Shown: positions 37,608-46,063 of the stretch, one piece after another | How the letters are laid out: each line of letters begins with the position of its first letter | Numbering within the stretch: position 1 is the stretch's first letter | DNA from: Bacteroidia bacterium | GTDB taxonomy: Bacteria; Bacteroidota; Bacteroidia; JADZBD01 | Assembly: GCA_020054095.1 (NCBI GenBank) | Contig: JAGVMA010000052.1 | Coordinates: forward strand, 186,001 to 250,000 | Direction of reading: 5' to 3' | DNA length: 64,000 bases | Translations under genes and position numbers: made by a program | The notes under the pieces: model-generated | Told to the model about the DNA's origin: nothing | Databases searched by the model: none | Seen by the model: only the letters and a program-made list of their open reading frames with translations

Positions 37608-38015
37608 ATGATAATTGATTACTATAAAATGTTAGGCATAAGTACCAATGCATCGGCAGATGAAATAAAACGTGCTTACCGAATAAAATCAAAACAATAT
37701 CATCCGGATTTAAACCCAAGTAATGATGCACAAGAAAAATTACAAACAGTGCAAGAAGCTTATGATACATTGTCGAACGAACACCTGCGTATAGTTTATG
37801 ACATGAAACTAAAGCAAGTTGCTACAACAAAGGAAACAGAAAAAAATTTCCACTACGATTTTTCAAGTAATTATCCTAAAGAAAATTTGTATCCGCAGCG
37901 GAGAGTAAACTATGTTTTAATAATTGCTGTGGTAGGATTTCTAATTATGGGCATTGCTGTGGCGTGCTTTCTTTTTTTAAAGGGTAATTCTGTACCTGAC
38001 CCCACAAACTATTAA
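37608..38015 (+). CDS. Membrane-anchored J-domain protein
   Basis: A 135-residue protein. An N-terminal J domain (residues about 4-66; DYYKMLGISTNASADEIKRAYR, with HPD at residues 33-35 in YHPDLNP) should stimulate a DnaK partner. There is no zinc domain. A single membrane helix at about residues 103-126 (VLIIAVVGFLIMGIAVACFLF) anchors it. It is distinct from the full-length dnaJ whose end appears at the right edge. Confidence 0.88.
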   Translation: MIIDYYKMLGISTNASADEIKRAYRIKSKQYHPDLNPSNDAQEKLQTVQEAYDTLSNEHLRIVYDMKLKQVATTKETEKNFHYDFSSNYPKENLYPQRRVNYVLIIAVVGFLIMGIAVACFLFLKGNSVPDPTNY

Positions 38016-38057
38016 ACCAATTTAAACAACTAACAACAAAAAACACAAAACAAACAG

Positions 38058-38714
38058 ATGAAAAATCTATTATTTATTTCAGCTACCACATTGTTTTTCG
38101 CATGCGGAAACAATCAACAAGCCACAACTAACGAAAGCACAAACACAGACACTGTTAACGCACAAGTAACAGCAACACCCACTGAAATTACAACTACTGC
38201 TGATGGACCGGGAATTACATATACAGTTGATGGCACGGAAATAAACAATTATGCATCGGTTTTGGTACAAAAAGACAAAGACATAAAACAAGCCGATGCT
38301 CCTTTTTTATGTGTGCTTACTTCAAATGCTGCAAAAAATAACAACGAATACATTGCAATTAATTTTTTGCTGAACACAAAAACAGGAACGTATCCTGTAG
38401 TTGGTACAAGTTTTCAGCGCGGCAAAAGCCCTAACGACCAATCGTTTGGTGCCATTTTAGGTGGTACACCTAAGTTAACTGACTACAAAGTAACAATTGC
38501 CGAGTGCAAAGACTTAGGTGACAATAATATGGGCGGGCATAAGTGGAGCATATCGGGTACATGCGAAATGGTTATTATTAAAGCCATGGAAATTATGCTG
38601 ATGGATAAATCAAAAGGCCACCCTGCTGAGATAAAAATTGAAAAAATAAGTTTTAAGAATTTACAATTTGACGACAACTGGGACGAAATGATGAAGAAAG
38701 CAATGGGTAAATAG
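38058..38714 (+). CDS. Lipoprotein of unknown function
   Basis: A 218-residue protein. The N-terminus has a lipoprotein signal with lipobox FFAC (Cys at residue 16), then a long Thr/Asn/Gln-rich linker to about residue 50 and a beta-rich domain with TYTVDGTEINNYASVLV. The C-terminus is amphipathic. No family recognised. A terminator that overlaps the convergent neighbour follows. Confidence 0.6.
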   Translation: MKNLLFISATTLFFACGNNQQATTNESTNTDTVNAQVTATPTEITTTADGPGITYTVDGTEINNYASVLVQKDKDIKQADAPFLCVLTSNAAKNNNEYIAINFLLNTKTGTYPVVGTSFQRGKSPNDQSFGAILGGTPKLTDYKVTIAECKDLGDNNMGGHKWSISGTCEMVIIKAMEIMLMDKSKGHPAEIKIEKISFKNLQFDDNWDEMMKKAMGK

Positions 38715-38735
38715 CGCGACTATTTTTTGAATTTT

Positions 38736-38786
38736 AATCAATACTTAAAACGAAGGACATTTTTTCTTTTTAAGTATTGATTTTTT
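38736..38786 (+). terminator. Terminator overlapping the end of the convergent gene
   Basis: A perfect 15-bp stem (38736-38750 with 38768-38782, core CAATACTTAAAA/TTTTAAGTATTG) with a 17-nt loop is followed by TTTT. It serves the rightward lipoprotein gene but extends into the last codons of the leftward gene ending at 38745. Confidence 0.7.
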
Positions 38787-39149
38787 ATAAAATCTCACTT
38801 CTTTAGCACCTAAATAACTAATCGAGTCCTTATGTAATAGGTACGTATCTGTACATAGTTCATTTATTTTATCAGACTTAGAAAACAGAGTATTCTTCAT
38901 ATAACACTTATTATCATTTAGGACTATGGTGTCGCTGCATACTTCCCATGTTCCCTTAGCATAATAAATTCCTTTAAAGTTTTTACGCTTGTATTTAAAT
39001 TTATTATTTCTCTTAAGCTTAAGTACCTCTATCTGGTAGTGGCGAAAACAAGTTTTCCTATAATATTTTCTTTTTAAACCGCTACATGAAACGAAAAAGC
39101 AAGTAAATAAGAATAATATTATAGTTGCTTTAACAAAAAAACGAACCAT
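38745..39149 (-). CDS. Small basic lipoprotein
   Basis: A 134-residue protein. Lipoprotein signal with lipobox FVSC (Cys at residue 22) and a highly basic mature part (FKYKRKNFKGIYYAKGTWEV). The middle segment (GIYYAKGTWEVCSDTIVLND) resembles small beta-barrel-like domains of Bacteroidota lipoproteins. Last gene of a leftward operon, 7 nt after the upstream barrel-protein gene. Confidence 0.55.
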   Translation of the reverse strand: MVRFFVKATIILFLFTCFFVSCSGLKRKYYRKTCFRHYQIEVLKLKRNNKFKYKRKNFKGIYYAKGTWEVCSDTIVLNDNKCYMKNTLFSKSDKINELCTDTYLLHKDSISYLGAKEVRFYKKSILKKKKCPSF

Positions 39150-39156
39150 GGGTTAT

Positions 39157-40008
39157 TTAAAACAAATACCTACAAGAAAAATAAATTGTGAACATATCTC
39201 GCACAATCATGCGTTTTTTTAAAATATTTTTATAGTATACCTCGCTTCCAATTGCTGAATTTTCTACACTGTTTTCGCCCCCAGCATTTAAAACAGATAG
39301 TGAATGTTGTATAAAGTTCAATACATCAAAAGAAATAGCGCGGTCATAAATAATTTTATCGAAAAAGACCCTTTGTCTACCATAAGCAAAACTGAGATGT
39401 GGTACAACCACCCCTTTTCTCTTTGTAGTTGTTTTAGGAAAAATCTCAGATGGTATTAATGCACTTGAAGATGTTAAACCCAAGTAATATGCAATATATT
39501 TTCCCATTGGAGCTAAATTATTTTGAAACACTTTATAACCAAATTTGGCTCCAAAAGCATTAACATCAGAAATAAAACCTTTATAATAAACAGGTATTTG
39601 ATTCCCAAATTGATCATTTTGATATTCCAAGTAATCATCGAATATTACTCCTGTTTTTTTATAAAATGTGTTAATCAAAATTGCTGCGGAACGCGACACT
39701 AATTTTTCGTATGATAAACTATAGGTAATACTTGACGAAAATAAGGTATGTTTTATGTTGCTATAATCATACCTCTCTAAAGATCCTCCTCCGGTAAATG
39801 GGTCGTAGTAATACTGATATCTTTCAGAATCAAATATTCCTAACTTGCTTCTTATTCCAAATGAATTTACATCTCCCATGTTTAAGGTATAATCTATAGT
39901 TAAACCAATGCTTGATGTTTTACCCTGATATCCAGGTATTTGAGCATAAGAATTATATGCGCTAATAATGCAAAAAAATGCGATTATATAATGACTATAA
40001 AACTTCAT
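39157..40008 (-). CDS. Putative outer-membrane protein
   Basis: A 283-residue protein. Signal peptide to about residue 22 (ending SYAQ), then beta-barrel-like sequence (SIGLTIDYTLNMGDV, FGAKFGYKVFQNNLAP) ending in FTIYFSCRYLF, a typical aromatic outer-membrane insertion signal. It lies between the M48 peptidase and a small lipoprotein, 4 and 7 nt gaps, so all three are probably expressed together. Confidence 0.6.
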   Translation of the reverse strand: MKFYSHYIIAFFCIISAYNSYAQIPGYQGKTSSIGLTIDYTLNMGDVNSFGIRSKLGIFDSERYQYYYDPFTGGGSLERYDYSNIKHTLFSSSITYSLSYEKLVSRSAAILINTFYKKTGVIFDDYLEYQNDQFGNQIPVYYKGFISDVNAFGAKFGYKVFQNNLAPMGKYIAYYLGLTSSSALIPSEIFPKTTTKRKGVVVPHLSFAYGRQRVFFDKIIYDRAISFDVLNFIQHSLSVLNAGGENSVENSAIGSEVYYKNILKKRMIVRDMFTIYFSCRYLF

Positions 40009-40012
40009 ATAT

Positions 40013-42430
40013 CTATTGTTTAGGTTGACTTTTTATTTGATAAAGTGTGCTGTAAATGAATGTGTTTAAAACTGCATTATCGTCTTTCATATCCAATTCA
40101 TATTCTGTATACAGTTCAATTTTTCCTGTTTCGATGTTAAATACGATAGTGTAAAAGTAGGTGTCATAGTCAGGGCTAACTAAATAGGGAATTGTATATG
40201 GCCATAAATAAGGAAGAAACGAAAGTGCAATATGTGTCCCAACTGCCTTTTTTTGCCTTACATTTATTATACCTGACCATGCAAAATATTTTGTGTCAAA
40301 TTTCTCGTTTAATTTTTGTTTAAAATCAGCACTTAACACTAATGCATTATCTAATTCATCATGCTGTAGTCTTTCTTTCAACCAATCATTAACCAAAGCC
40401 AACTCATTGTACTTATGCATATCGCTTTCATCAAATGTTGAAGGATTAAGCAATTCTATCTCTAAGTTTAATAATCCTGCATTTTTTTCAATCAAGGATG
40501 CATACTCCTTTTGTTTCGATTCACCACTAAAATAATTTACATTGTCTTTTTTACGCATATCAATTTTTAAATAGTAAGGATCAACAAAAACTAGTTTATC
40601 AATGCCCAGCATTTTAAAATCTTTCTTATAAGGTTCGCCTCTAGAATAAAGTGTTGAAACCACTTCTTTAACTTCATCTTGGTTTAATTTTACAGAGTCG
40701 CCAATTGATACATCACCACCAATTTCACTTTCTTCTTCCTCATCGTTCTTTTTGTTCTTTTTTCCCGTTTTTGGGGATTTACTCTGCTGCTCTTCCTTTT
40801 CTTTTTTCTTTAGTTTGTTAGCATATTTTTGATCATTTGTCCAGGTTGATTGAAACTTAGGGTCTTTTAAAATATCAACAAGGGCATATTTTACAAATCC
40901 ATCATCGGAAAACGATTCGCCTGTTGACTTGTTTTTTCTTATCTTATCGTATTTGCTTGCGTTTTGATTAGGTTTGTCGGGCTCAGGAGCTGTTTTATTT
41001 TCAACTCTAGGAGTTTTCGAAAACTGATCGAGTTTAACCATGTGCTTTCCGGCTAAGATTACAATAAGTGAGTCGCACACCTCCCTTGTGTTTGCATCCT
41101 TGTAATCCAATTTTTGGTTTAACAACCAATTATTGTGCAATGCCAATACCGAAATTTCAAAAGCCGACATTTTATTTAGCATGTAATACACCTGCTGAGA
41201 GCTGCCTTGTATACTATCGGCACTACCTAAGGAGTAATGCACTTGTGATTTTTGGCGCTTTTTGTATGCTGTATTGGTAAATGGATAATAAGTGTATGAG
41301 TAAACCTCATGCAAACTTTTGTATGCAGCAATTTCGTATAGCGAATACGCCACAATTTTTTTCAAGTAAATATTTTGAGGGTATTTTTTAAGGAGAATAT
41401 ATGCCGAATATATTGCCTCGGCATAATCAAGTTGAAGCATGTATAACCTACATGTTTCGAAGCGTGCCAATTCCCGCACATGTTCAAAATCTGTTTTAGA
41501 TATTTCAAATGGAGTGCGTCCATCATTTTTTTTGCTTTTCACTTTTTGCTCCATTTCTTTTCTGCGCTTACCAATATTTGGGTGAGTGCTTAATGAGTCG
41601 TTTTCATTCTCGTTGTAGTATATTTTTTTAGTTTTTTCAAGAAAATAGTTATTTGAAACTACCAAGTTGTTATCATTAAAAAATGTTTTATCAAACTCTA
41701 CTTCATCAAATGGTAAGTATGAGTATAACAAAACATCAAACAATCCGTTAATTGATGTATAATCATAATTTGTCTTATCATACATCGAAAAACCGAGTAA
41801 ATCAGCTTCGGTTTCTTGCTTTTTATTAAACTTACTTTTCTCAAGTAGCAAATCGGTTCCGTTTCTATTTATACTTTTTTTCTTTTTTTCGAGTTTAACA
41901 AATTCAAGATGTGCGTTTATGTTATGCTTTTTCTTATAGTGTGTAATTTCATGGCAAAGCACAAATGCAAGTTGCGCCTCATTTTCAAGTTGAGAGAGTA
42001 AGCCAGTGTTAACCAATATCACTCCATTATCAAGAGCATAAGCATTAACCACCGGAGACTTTACGACATAAACTCTAACTTCGCCCTTCAATTGAGGGTC
42101 TGCCTTATTAATAATGCTATCGAGCACCTTGTTTATATATTCACTTATTGGATCGCCATAAAGTACTTTGCCGCTTTTTAAAACATTGTCTAAAAAGAAA
42201 CCACTCGATATTACAAACCTTATTTTATCTTTTACTTTATTTCTTGGGCCTCCTTTTTGTTTGATTTTTTCTATCTCAATTTCAGCTTTTGATGATGCGC
42301 TAACTATAAAATCGTTAGGCAGTGTACCTGATGATGTTAACGGCAAATAATTATATTTAAAATCTTGTTGCTGCGATAATGCAACCGTGCATATAAAAAG
42401 TAAAAAACTTAATAACATTTGCTTTGTCAT
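40013..42430 (-). CDS. Exported M48-family metallopeptidase with long C-terminal region
   Basis: An 805-residue protein from the ATG at 42430 (MTKQMLLSFLLFICTVALSQ, signal peptide); a start 13 codons upstream adds unrelated residues. Zinc motif HEITH at residues 160-164 with the downstream ligand Glu in QETEADLLGF is typical of BepA/Oma1-type M48 peptidases, which control outer-membrane protein quality. After the peptidase domain there are TPR-like helices (YMLQLDYAEAIYSAYILLKK), a charged K/E-rich linker and a C-terminal domain. It starts an operon with a barrel protein and a lipoprotein. Confidence 0.8.
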   Translation of the reverse strand: MTKQMLLSFLLFICTVALSQQQDFKYNYLPLTSSGTLPNDFIVSASSKAEIEIEKIKQKGGPRNKVKDKIRFVISSGFFLDNVLKSGKVLYGDPISEYINKVLDSIINKADPQLKGEVRVYVVKSPVVNAYALDNGVILVNTGLLSQLENEAQLAFVLCHEITHYKKKHNINAHLEFVKLEKKKKSINRNGTDLLLEKSKFNKKQETEADLLGFSMYDKTNYDYTSINGLFDVLLYSYLPFDEVEFDKTFFNDNNLVVSNNYFLEKTKKIYYNENENDSLSTHPNIGKRRKEMEQKVKSKKNDGRTPFEISKTDFEHVRELARFETCRLYMLQLDYAEAIYSAYILLKKYPQNIYLKKIVAYSLYEIAAYKSLHEVYSYTYYPFTNTAYKKRQKSQVHYSLGSADSIQGSSQQVYYMLNKMSAFEISVLALHNNWLLNQKLDYKDANTREVCDSLIVILAGKHMVKLDQFSKTPRVENKTAPEPDKPNQNASKYDKIRKNKSTGESFSDDGFVKYALVDILKDPKFQSTWTNDQKYANKLKKKEKEEQQSKSPKTGKKNKKNDEEEESEIGGDVSIGDSVKLNQDEVKEVVSTLYSRGEPYKKDFKMLGIDKLVFVDPYYLKIDMRKKDNVNYFSGESKQKEYASLIEKNAGLLNLEIELLNPSTFDESDMHKYNELALVNDWLKERLQHDELDNALVLSADFKQKLNEKFDTKYFAWSGIINVRQKKAVGTHIALSFLPYLWPYTIPYLVSPDYDTYFYTIVFNIETGKIELYTEYELDMKDDNAVLNTFIYSTLYQIKSQPKQ

Positions 42431-42528
42431 ATTCGTGTTTTTAATATTAATACATAAAAATTTTGCCAATAATAATTGTTTTATTTCTACAAAAAATTAA
42501 TCAAAGAAAACATAAATCTGTTGGAATA

Positions 42529-43602
42529 CTAAATCTTCATCATCCAGCCATGTTTATCGTTGGCTTTACCTCTGCGTATATCGTCAAGTTCTTTTGAAAC
42601 TCGGTTACTGAAAATACGCTCGGGCACGGGTGGTAAATCATAATCTTTTCCATCAAAACCGATGGTAGAAATATGTGCAATGGTAGCGGCAGTGCCTGTA
42701 CCAAATGCTTCTTGTAATGTCCCGCGCTTGTGTGCATCGCAAATTTCGTCAATACTTATTTTTCGTTCTTGCACTCTATAACCCCAGTCGCGGGCGAGCG
42801 TTAAAACACTATCGCGTGTGATGCCCGCCAAAATTGTATCGCCAAGTGGTGGTGTAATAATAATATCATCAATTACAAACATCACGTTCATTGTTCCTGA
42901 TTCTTCGATAAAACGGTGGTTGCGAGCATCGGTCCATATAATTTGTTCATAGCCGCGCTTTTTTGCTAACGATGTAGGGAAAAGCGAACGACCATAATTA
43001 CCAGCCGCCTTTACATAGCCTATTCCGCCTTCAACTGCACGTATATAATTGGTTTCTACTAACACACGCAGCGGAGTGCTATAGTAAGCGCCTACAGGAG
43101 CTGTAAATATTATAAACTTATAGGTTTCTGATGGTTTTACACCAATGTATTCATCAGCGCTAAACATAAATGGGCGTATGTACAACGAAGTTCCGGCTGC
43201 AGCCGGCACCCACGATTTATCGAGTTTTAAAAGCTCTATCAATCCTTCCATAAATAACTCTTCGGGTACGATGGGCATTGCCATTCGTTCGCACGATACA
43301 TTCATGCGTTTTACATTGGCAAGCGGGCGCGATACCAAAACTTCTCCCGCTTCGTTTTTATATGCTTTTAATCCTTCAAAAATGGTTTGACCATAATGCA
43401 GTGCCGAAATGGATGGCGCCATCGGTATTTTATCGTAAGGCATTATGCTTGCTTTTTCCCAGTGTCCGTTACGATAATCGGCAACAAACATGTGATCGGA
43501 AAACAAATGTCCGAAAGTGAGGTTTTTTAAATCCAATTCGCTGATGCGCGATTTTGTAATTTTTTGCACATCAATTTTTACGACTTCCTTGGTCAATATC
43601 AT
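42529..43602 (-). CDS. ilvE: Branched-chain amino acid aminotransferase
   Basis: A 357-residue fold-type IV PLP enzyme. It interconverts leucine, isoleucine and valine with their 2-oxo acids. The PLP lysine is in GGIGYVKAAGNYG; other signatures are SALHYGQTIFEGLKAY and the C-terminal EAFGTGTAATIAHIS. Length fits the class II BCAT subgroup. A good promoter lies upstream; no other ilv genes are adjacent. Confidence 0.95.
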   Translation of the reverse strand: MILTKEVVKIDVQKITKSRISELDLKNLTFGHLFSDHMFVADYRNGHWEKASIMPYDKIPMAPSISALHYGQTIFEGLKAYKNEAGEVLVSRPLANVKRMNVSCERMAMPIVPEELFMEGLIELLKLDKSWVPAAAGTSLYIRPFMFSADEYIGVKPSETYKFIIFTAPVGAYYSTPLRVLVETNYIRAVEGGIGYVKAAGNYGRSLFPTSLAKKRGYEQIIWTDARNHRFIEESGTMNVMFVIDDIIITPPLGDTILAGITRDSVLTLARDWGYRVQERKISIDEICDAHKRGTLQEAFGTGTAATIAHISTIGFDGKDYDLPPVPERIFSNRVSKELDDIRRGKANDKHGWMMKI

Positions 43603-43622
43603 AACAGGTTATTTTAGTTATA

Positions 43623-43653
43623 TAAAGGTAAAATAATATGTTCAAGAATCAAA
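43623..43653 (-). promoter_or_regulatory. ilvE promoter
   Basis: Read on the minus strand, TTTG (43653-43650) and TACCTTTA (43630-43623) are 19 bp apart, one base off TTTG-N19-TAnnTTTG. The ATG at 43602 follows 20 nt later. Confidence 0.55.
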
Positions 43654-43736
43654 TTTGTAGCAATTATTGATAAGTTGCACCATTCCCTCAAAGATTTAAT
43701 AGTTAAATTCGCTAAAACGCATAAAAACTCCTACCA

Positions 43737-44039
43737 ATGGCACAATTCGCAGTAATATTAAAGCCCACACGGGCTCATTTTCTTGAAACCATATTGCCAT
43801 CGGAAGATCAAATAGTGCAAGAACACTTTTACTATTTAAAAGAACTAATGGATCGCAAAAAATTAGTTTTAGCCGGCCGATGTATTGATGCCAGTTTTGG
43901 CTTGGTTATAATTATTGCTAATGAATTGAAAGAAGCTCAATCAATAATTGACTGCGACCCAGCCGTGATGCGAAAAATATTTACGGCTACTGTCCATCCG
44001 TTTTCTTTAGCATTGCTTGCCGATGATTTGCCGAAATGA
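43737..44039 (+). CDS. YciI-like protein
   Basis: A 100-residue protein of the YciI/dimeric alpha-beta barrel type. It has AQFAVILKPTRAHFLETI, the acidic turn SEDQIVQEHFYYLKELM and DPAVMRKIFTATVHPF. The classical His-Asp pair of YciI is only partly recognisable (His at residue 30 in EHFYYL). Function unknown. It stands alone between leftward genes. Confidence 0.7.
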   Translation: MAQFAVILKPTRAHFLETILPSEDQIVQEHFYYLKELMDRKKLVLAGRCIDASFGLVIIIANELKEAQSIIDCDPAVMRKIFTATVHPFSLALLADDLPK

Positions 44040-44041
44040 AA

Positions 44042-44069
44042 AATGGAGACCGCTTAAGCAGCCTCCATT
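44042..44069 (-). terminator. Terminator of the glycine-rich T9SS gene
   Basis: An imperfect 14-bp stem (44042-44055 with 44056-44069, AATGGAG/CTCCATT outer arms, GCTTAAGC centre, two mismatches) is followed on the minus strand by a run of five T. It lies 21 nt beyond the minus-strand stop at 44090. Confidence 0.5.
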
Positions 44070-44089
44070 CCAAAATCTAAAAAAATCTA

Positions 44090-45970
44090 TTATCGTTGTA
44101 TCGTAATTTTAAAGGGTGTAATTTGATTATTGTAATTAAACATTACTGTGTAAACACCGTTAGGCAAGTACGATAAATCAAAAAATGAATTATTTGCTTG
44201 ATGTAATTTTGAATATACAGTTTCACCAAGCACATTTGTTATAGTTATCATAGTTTCGCTTTGTAGTTCAACATATAACAAACCTTTACTTGGGTTTGGA
44301 TACATTTTTATCCCTGATGTTACATAAGAGTTTACGCCCGTACACAAATCAACTGTAACAATAGATGTATCAGAATTAGTGCAACCGTCTCCATCAGTAA
44401 AAGTGTAAATAATGTTATATGTACCGGCTCCTGCTGCTGCCGGATCAAATGTGTTTCCCACAACTGTTGTTCCACTGTAGGCACCGTTTGATGGGCTGCC
44501 TGCCGTTAAAGTTTGCACAGGATAGTTTATGCAAAACGTACTTGGATTTTGAACATAAGTAACCACCGGCAAAGCATTTACATATACTGTGGCAGAACCT
44601 GTTTGTGTACAACCGTTTGCATCGGTTACGGTTAACGAATATGATGTTAAAGTAGTTGGGCAAGGGCTTGCAGTAGATGTTGTAGAACCATTTGACCATG
44701 AATAAGTATAATTAGGATTACCGCCTGTTACAACACCTGTTATAGTTGCGCAGCCACCTGCACAAATTGTATCGTCAACTGTTGATATCATAATTTGTGT
44801 TGGCTCTGTTATTATTACTGTAGCCGTAGTTGAATTACATCCAGATGCATCAGTAATATAGCAGGTATAAGTGTTGGGCGATAAGCCTGTTACAGATTGT
44901 GTAGTATAATTACCTGATACCCATGAATACGTGTATGGACTTACACCACCGCTAGGCGATACTGATGCAGTTCCATTATTATCACCAAAACATAAAACCG
45001 ATGAGCTTGTGGCTGTAGCTGAAAGAGCATTTGTTGGTACGCCAGTTGTATAGCCAATAGCCGGGTTGCTTGTGCCACTACCCGAAAATGTATTTCTATC
45101 AACACGAATACGTCCAACTGCGCCATTGCCACCTACACCATAATATGGAGGACCTACAAGTGTAGATATGCCACCCGAACCTGCTGCTGCTGATAAGGCG
45201 CCTTGGTGCGTTACAGTAGGAGCAGCAAGCCATAAGCTACCGCCCGAACCACCTGCACCACCTCCGCAGTTTCCTGTACCATCGCTTCCACCATCGCCAC
45301 CATTTACTGATATTAATCCTGTTGAAGCAATTGTTATGCTGCCGCATGCGTTAATTACAATTAAGCCACCTCCTGCACCACCGCCTCCACTGCCACATGA
45401 ATAACCGCCTGAACCACCACCGCCACCGCTACCGGCAACCAATGGGTTAATTTGCACATTGCCATACGAAGCACCGCCAAATCCTCCTACACCACCCGAA
45501 GATGAACCATTTGTAGTGTAACCAGCACCGCCACCACCTGACCAGCCATCGCCACGATTATTATTACTTCCGCTTCCCACCCCATCAACTCCGGGTAATG
45601 GACCTACGCTTGAACTGTATGAGCCATCGCCACCATTACCACCACCAGCAACGCCAATGCCTCCTGTACCAAAAGTAGAAAATGTAATACCATTATTTCC
45701 ATTGCCACCATTGGCAACAAGCGAGCCGTTAATAATCACATTGCCAGTGCAACGTATAGTTAATGGCTGTGTCCCAGTTACAGTAACTGTAACACCTGCG
45801 TTGATGGTAAATGAACTGTAATCATACGTGCCACCAGCCAAGGTAGTGTTACTTGTAGCTAAATAAGCACCTGATGACCCTGTTCCGCAATTGAAACAAG
45901 GTGCTTGGCTAATAGCCGTTTTAAATGTTAGTATGCCAATTATATTGGCAAAGAGTAATTTTTTTATCAT
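44090..45970 (-). CDS. Glycine-rich surface protein with SprB repeats and T9SS tail
   Basis: A 626-residue protein. Signal peptide to about residue 22, then a region of about 300 residues rich in Gly and Ser (GGNGGDGSYSSS, GSGGGGGSGGYSCGSGGGG). Two SprB repeats follow (GVSPYTYSWVSGN with DASGCNSTTA; GNPNYTYSWSNGS with DANGCTQTGS), then an Ig-like segment and a T9SS type A tail (KMYPNPSKGLLYVEL, PNGVYTVMFN). Likely exported by T9SS and displayed or released; SprB repeats are associated with surface adhesins. Related in design to the protein at 20.9 kb. Confidence 0.75.
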   Translation of the reverse strand: MIKKLLFANIIGILTFKTAISQAPCFNCGTGSSGAYLATSNTTLAGGTYDYSSFTINAGVTVTVTGTQPLTIRCTGNVIINGSLVANGGNGNNGITFSTFGTGGIGVAGGGNGGDGSYSSSVGPLPGVDGVGSGSNNNRGDGWSGGGGAGYTTNGSSSGGVGGFGGASYGNVQINPLVAGSGGGGGSGGYSCGSGGGGAGGGLIVINACGSITIASTGLISVNGGDGGSDGTGNCGGGAGGSGGSLWLAAPTVTHQGALSAAAGSGGISTLVGPPYYGVGGNGAVGRIRVDRNTFSGSGTSNPAIGYTTGVPTNALSATATSSSVLCFGDNNGTASVSPSGGVSPYTYSWVSGNYTTQSVTGLSPNTYTCYITDASGCNSTTATVIITEPTQIMISTVDDTICAGGCATITGVVTGGNPNYTYSWSNGSTTSTASPCPTTLTSYSLTVTDANGCTQTGSATVYVNALPVVTYVQNPSTFCINYPVQTLTAGSPSNGAYSGTTVVGNTFDPAAAGAGTYNIIYTFTDGDGCTNSDTSIVTVDLCTGVNSYVTSGIKMYPNPSKGLLYVELQSETMITITNVLGETVYSKLHQANNSFFDLSYLPNGVYTVMFNYNNQITPFKITIQR

Positions 45971-46024
45971 AGTTGTGTTTTAATGTTTGGTACGAATTTA
46001 TCATTATATGAGCTAGTAAAACAA

Positions 46025-46057
46025 TTTGCCAAATAAAAAAAGATAAAACTACTTTTG
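46025..46057 (+). promoter_or_regulatory. cca promoter
   Basis: TTTG (46025-46028), a 21-bp spacer and the exact -7 box TACTTTTG (46050-46057). The ATG at 46064 leaves only a few nucleotides of leader, so the mRNA may be nearly leaderless. Confidence 0.65.
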
Positions 46058-46063
46058 TAGCCG

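Noticed and set aside
45168-45404. Proline-rich frame opposite the glycine-rich T9SS gene
   Set aside because: It is the complement of GGN glycine codons; the minus-strand gene has signal peptide, repeats and sorting tail.
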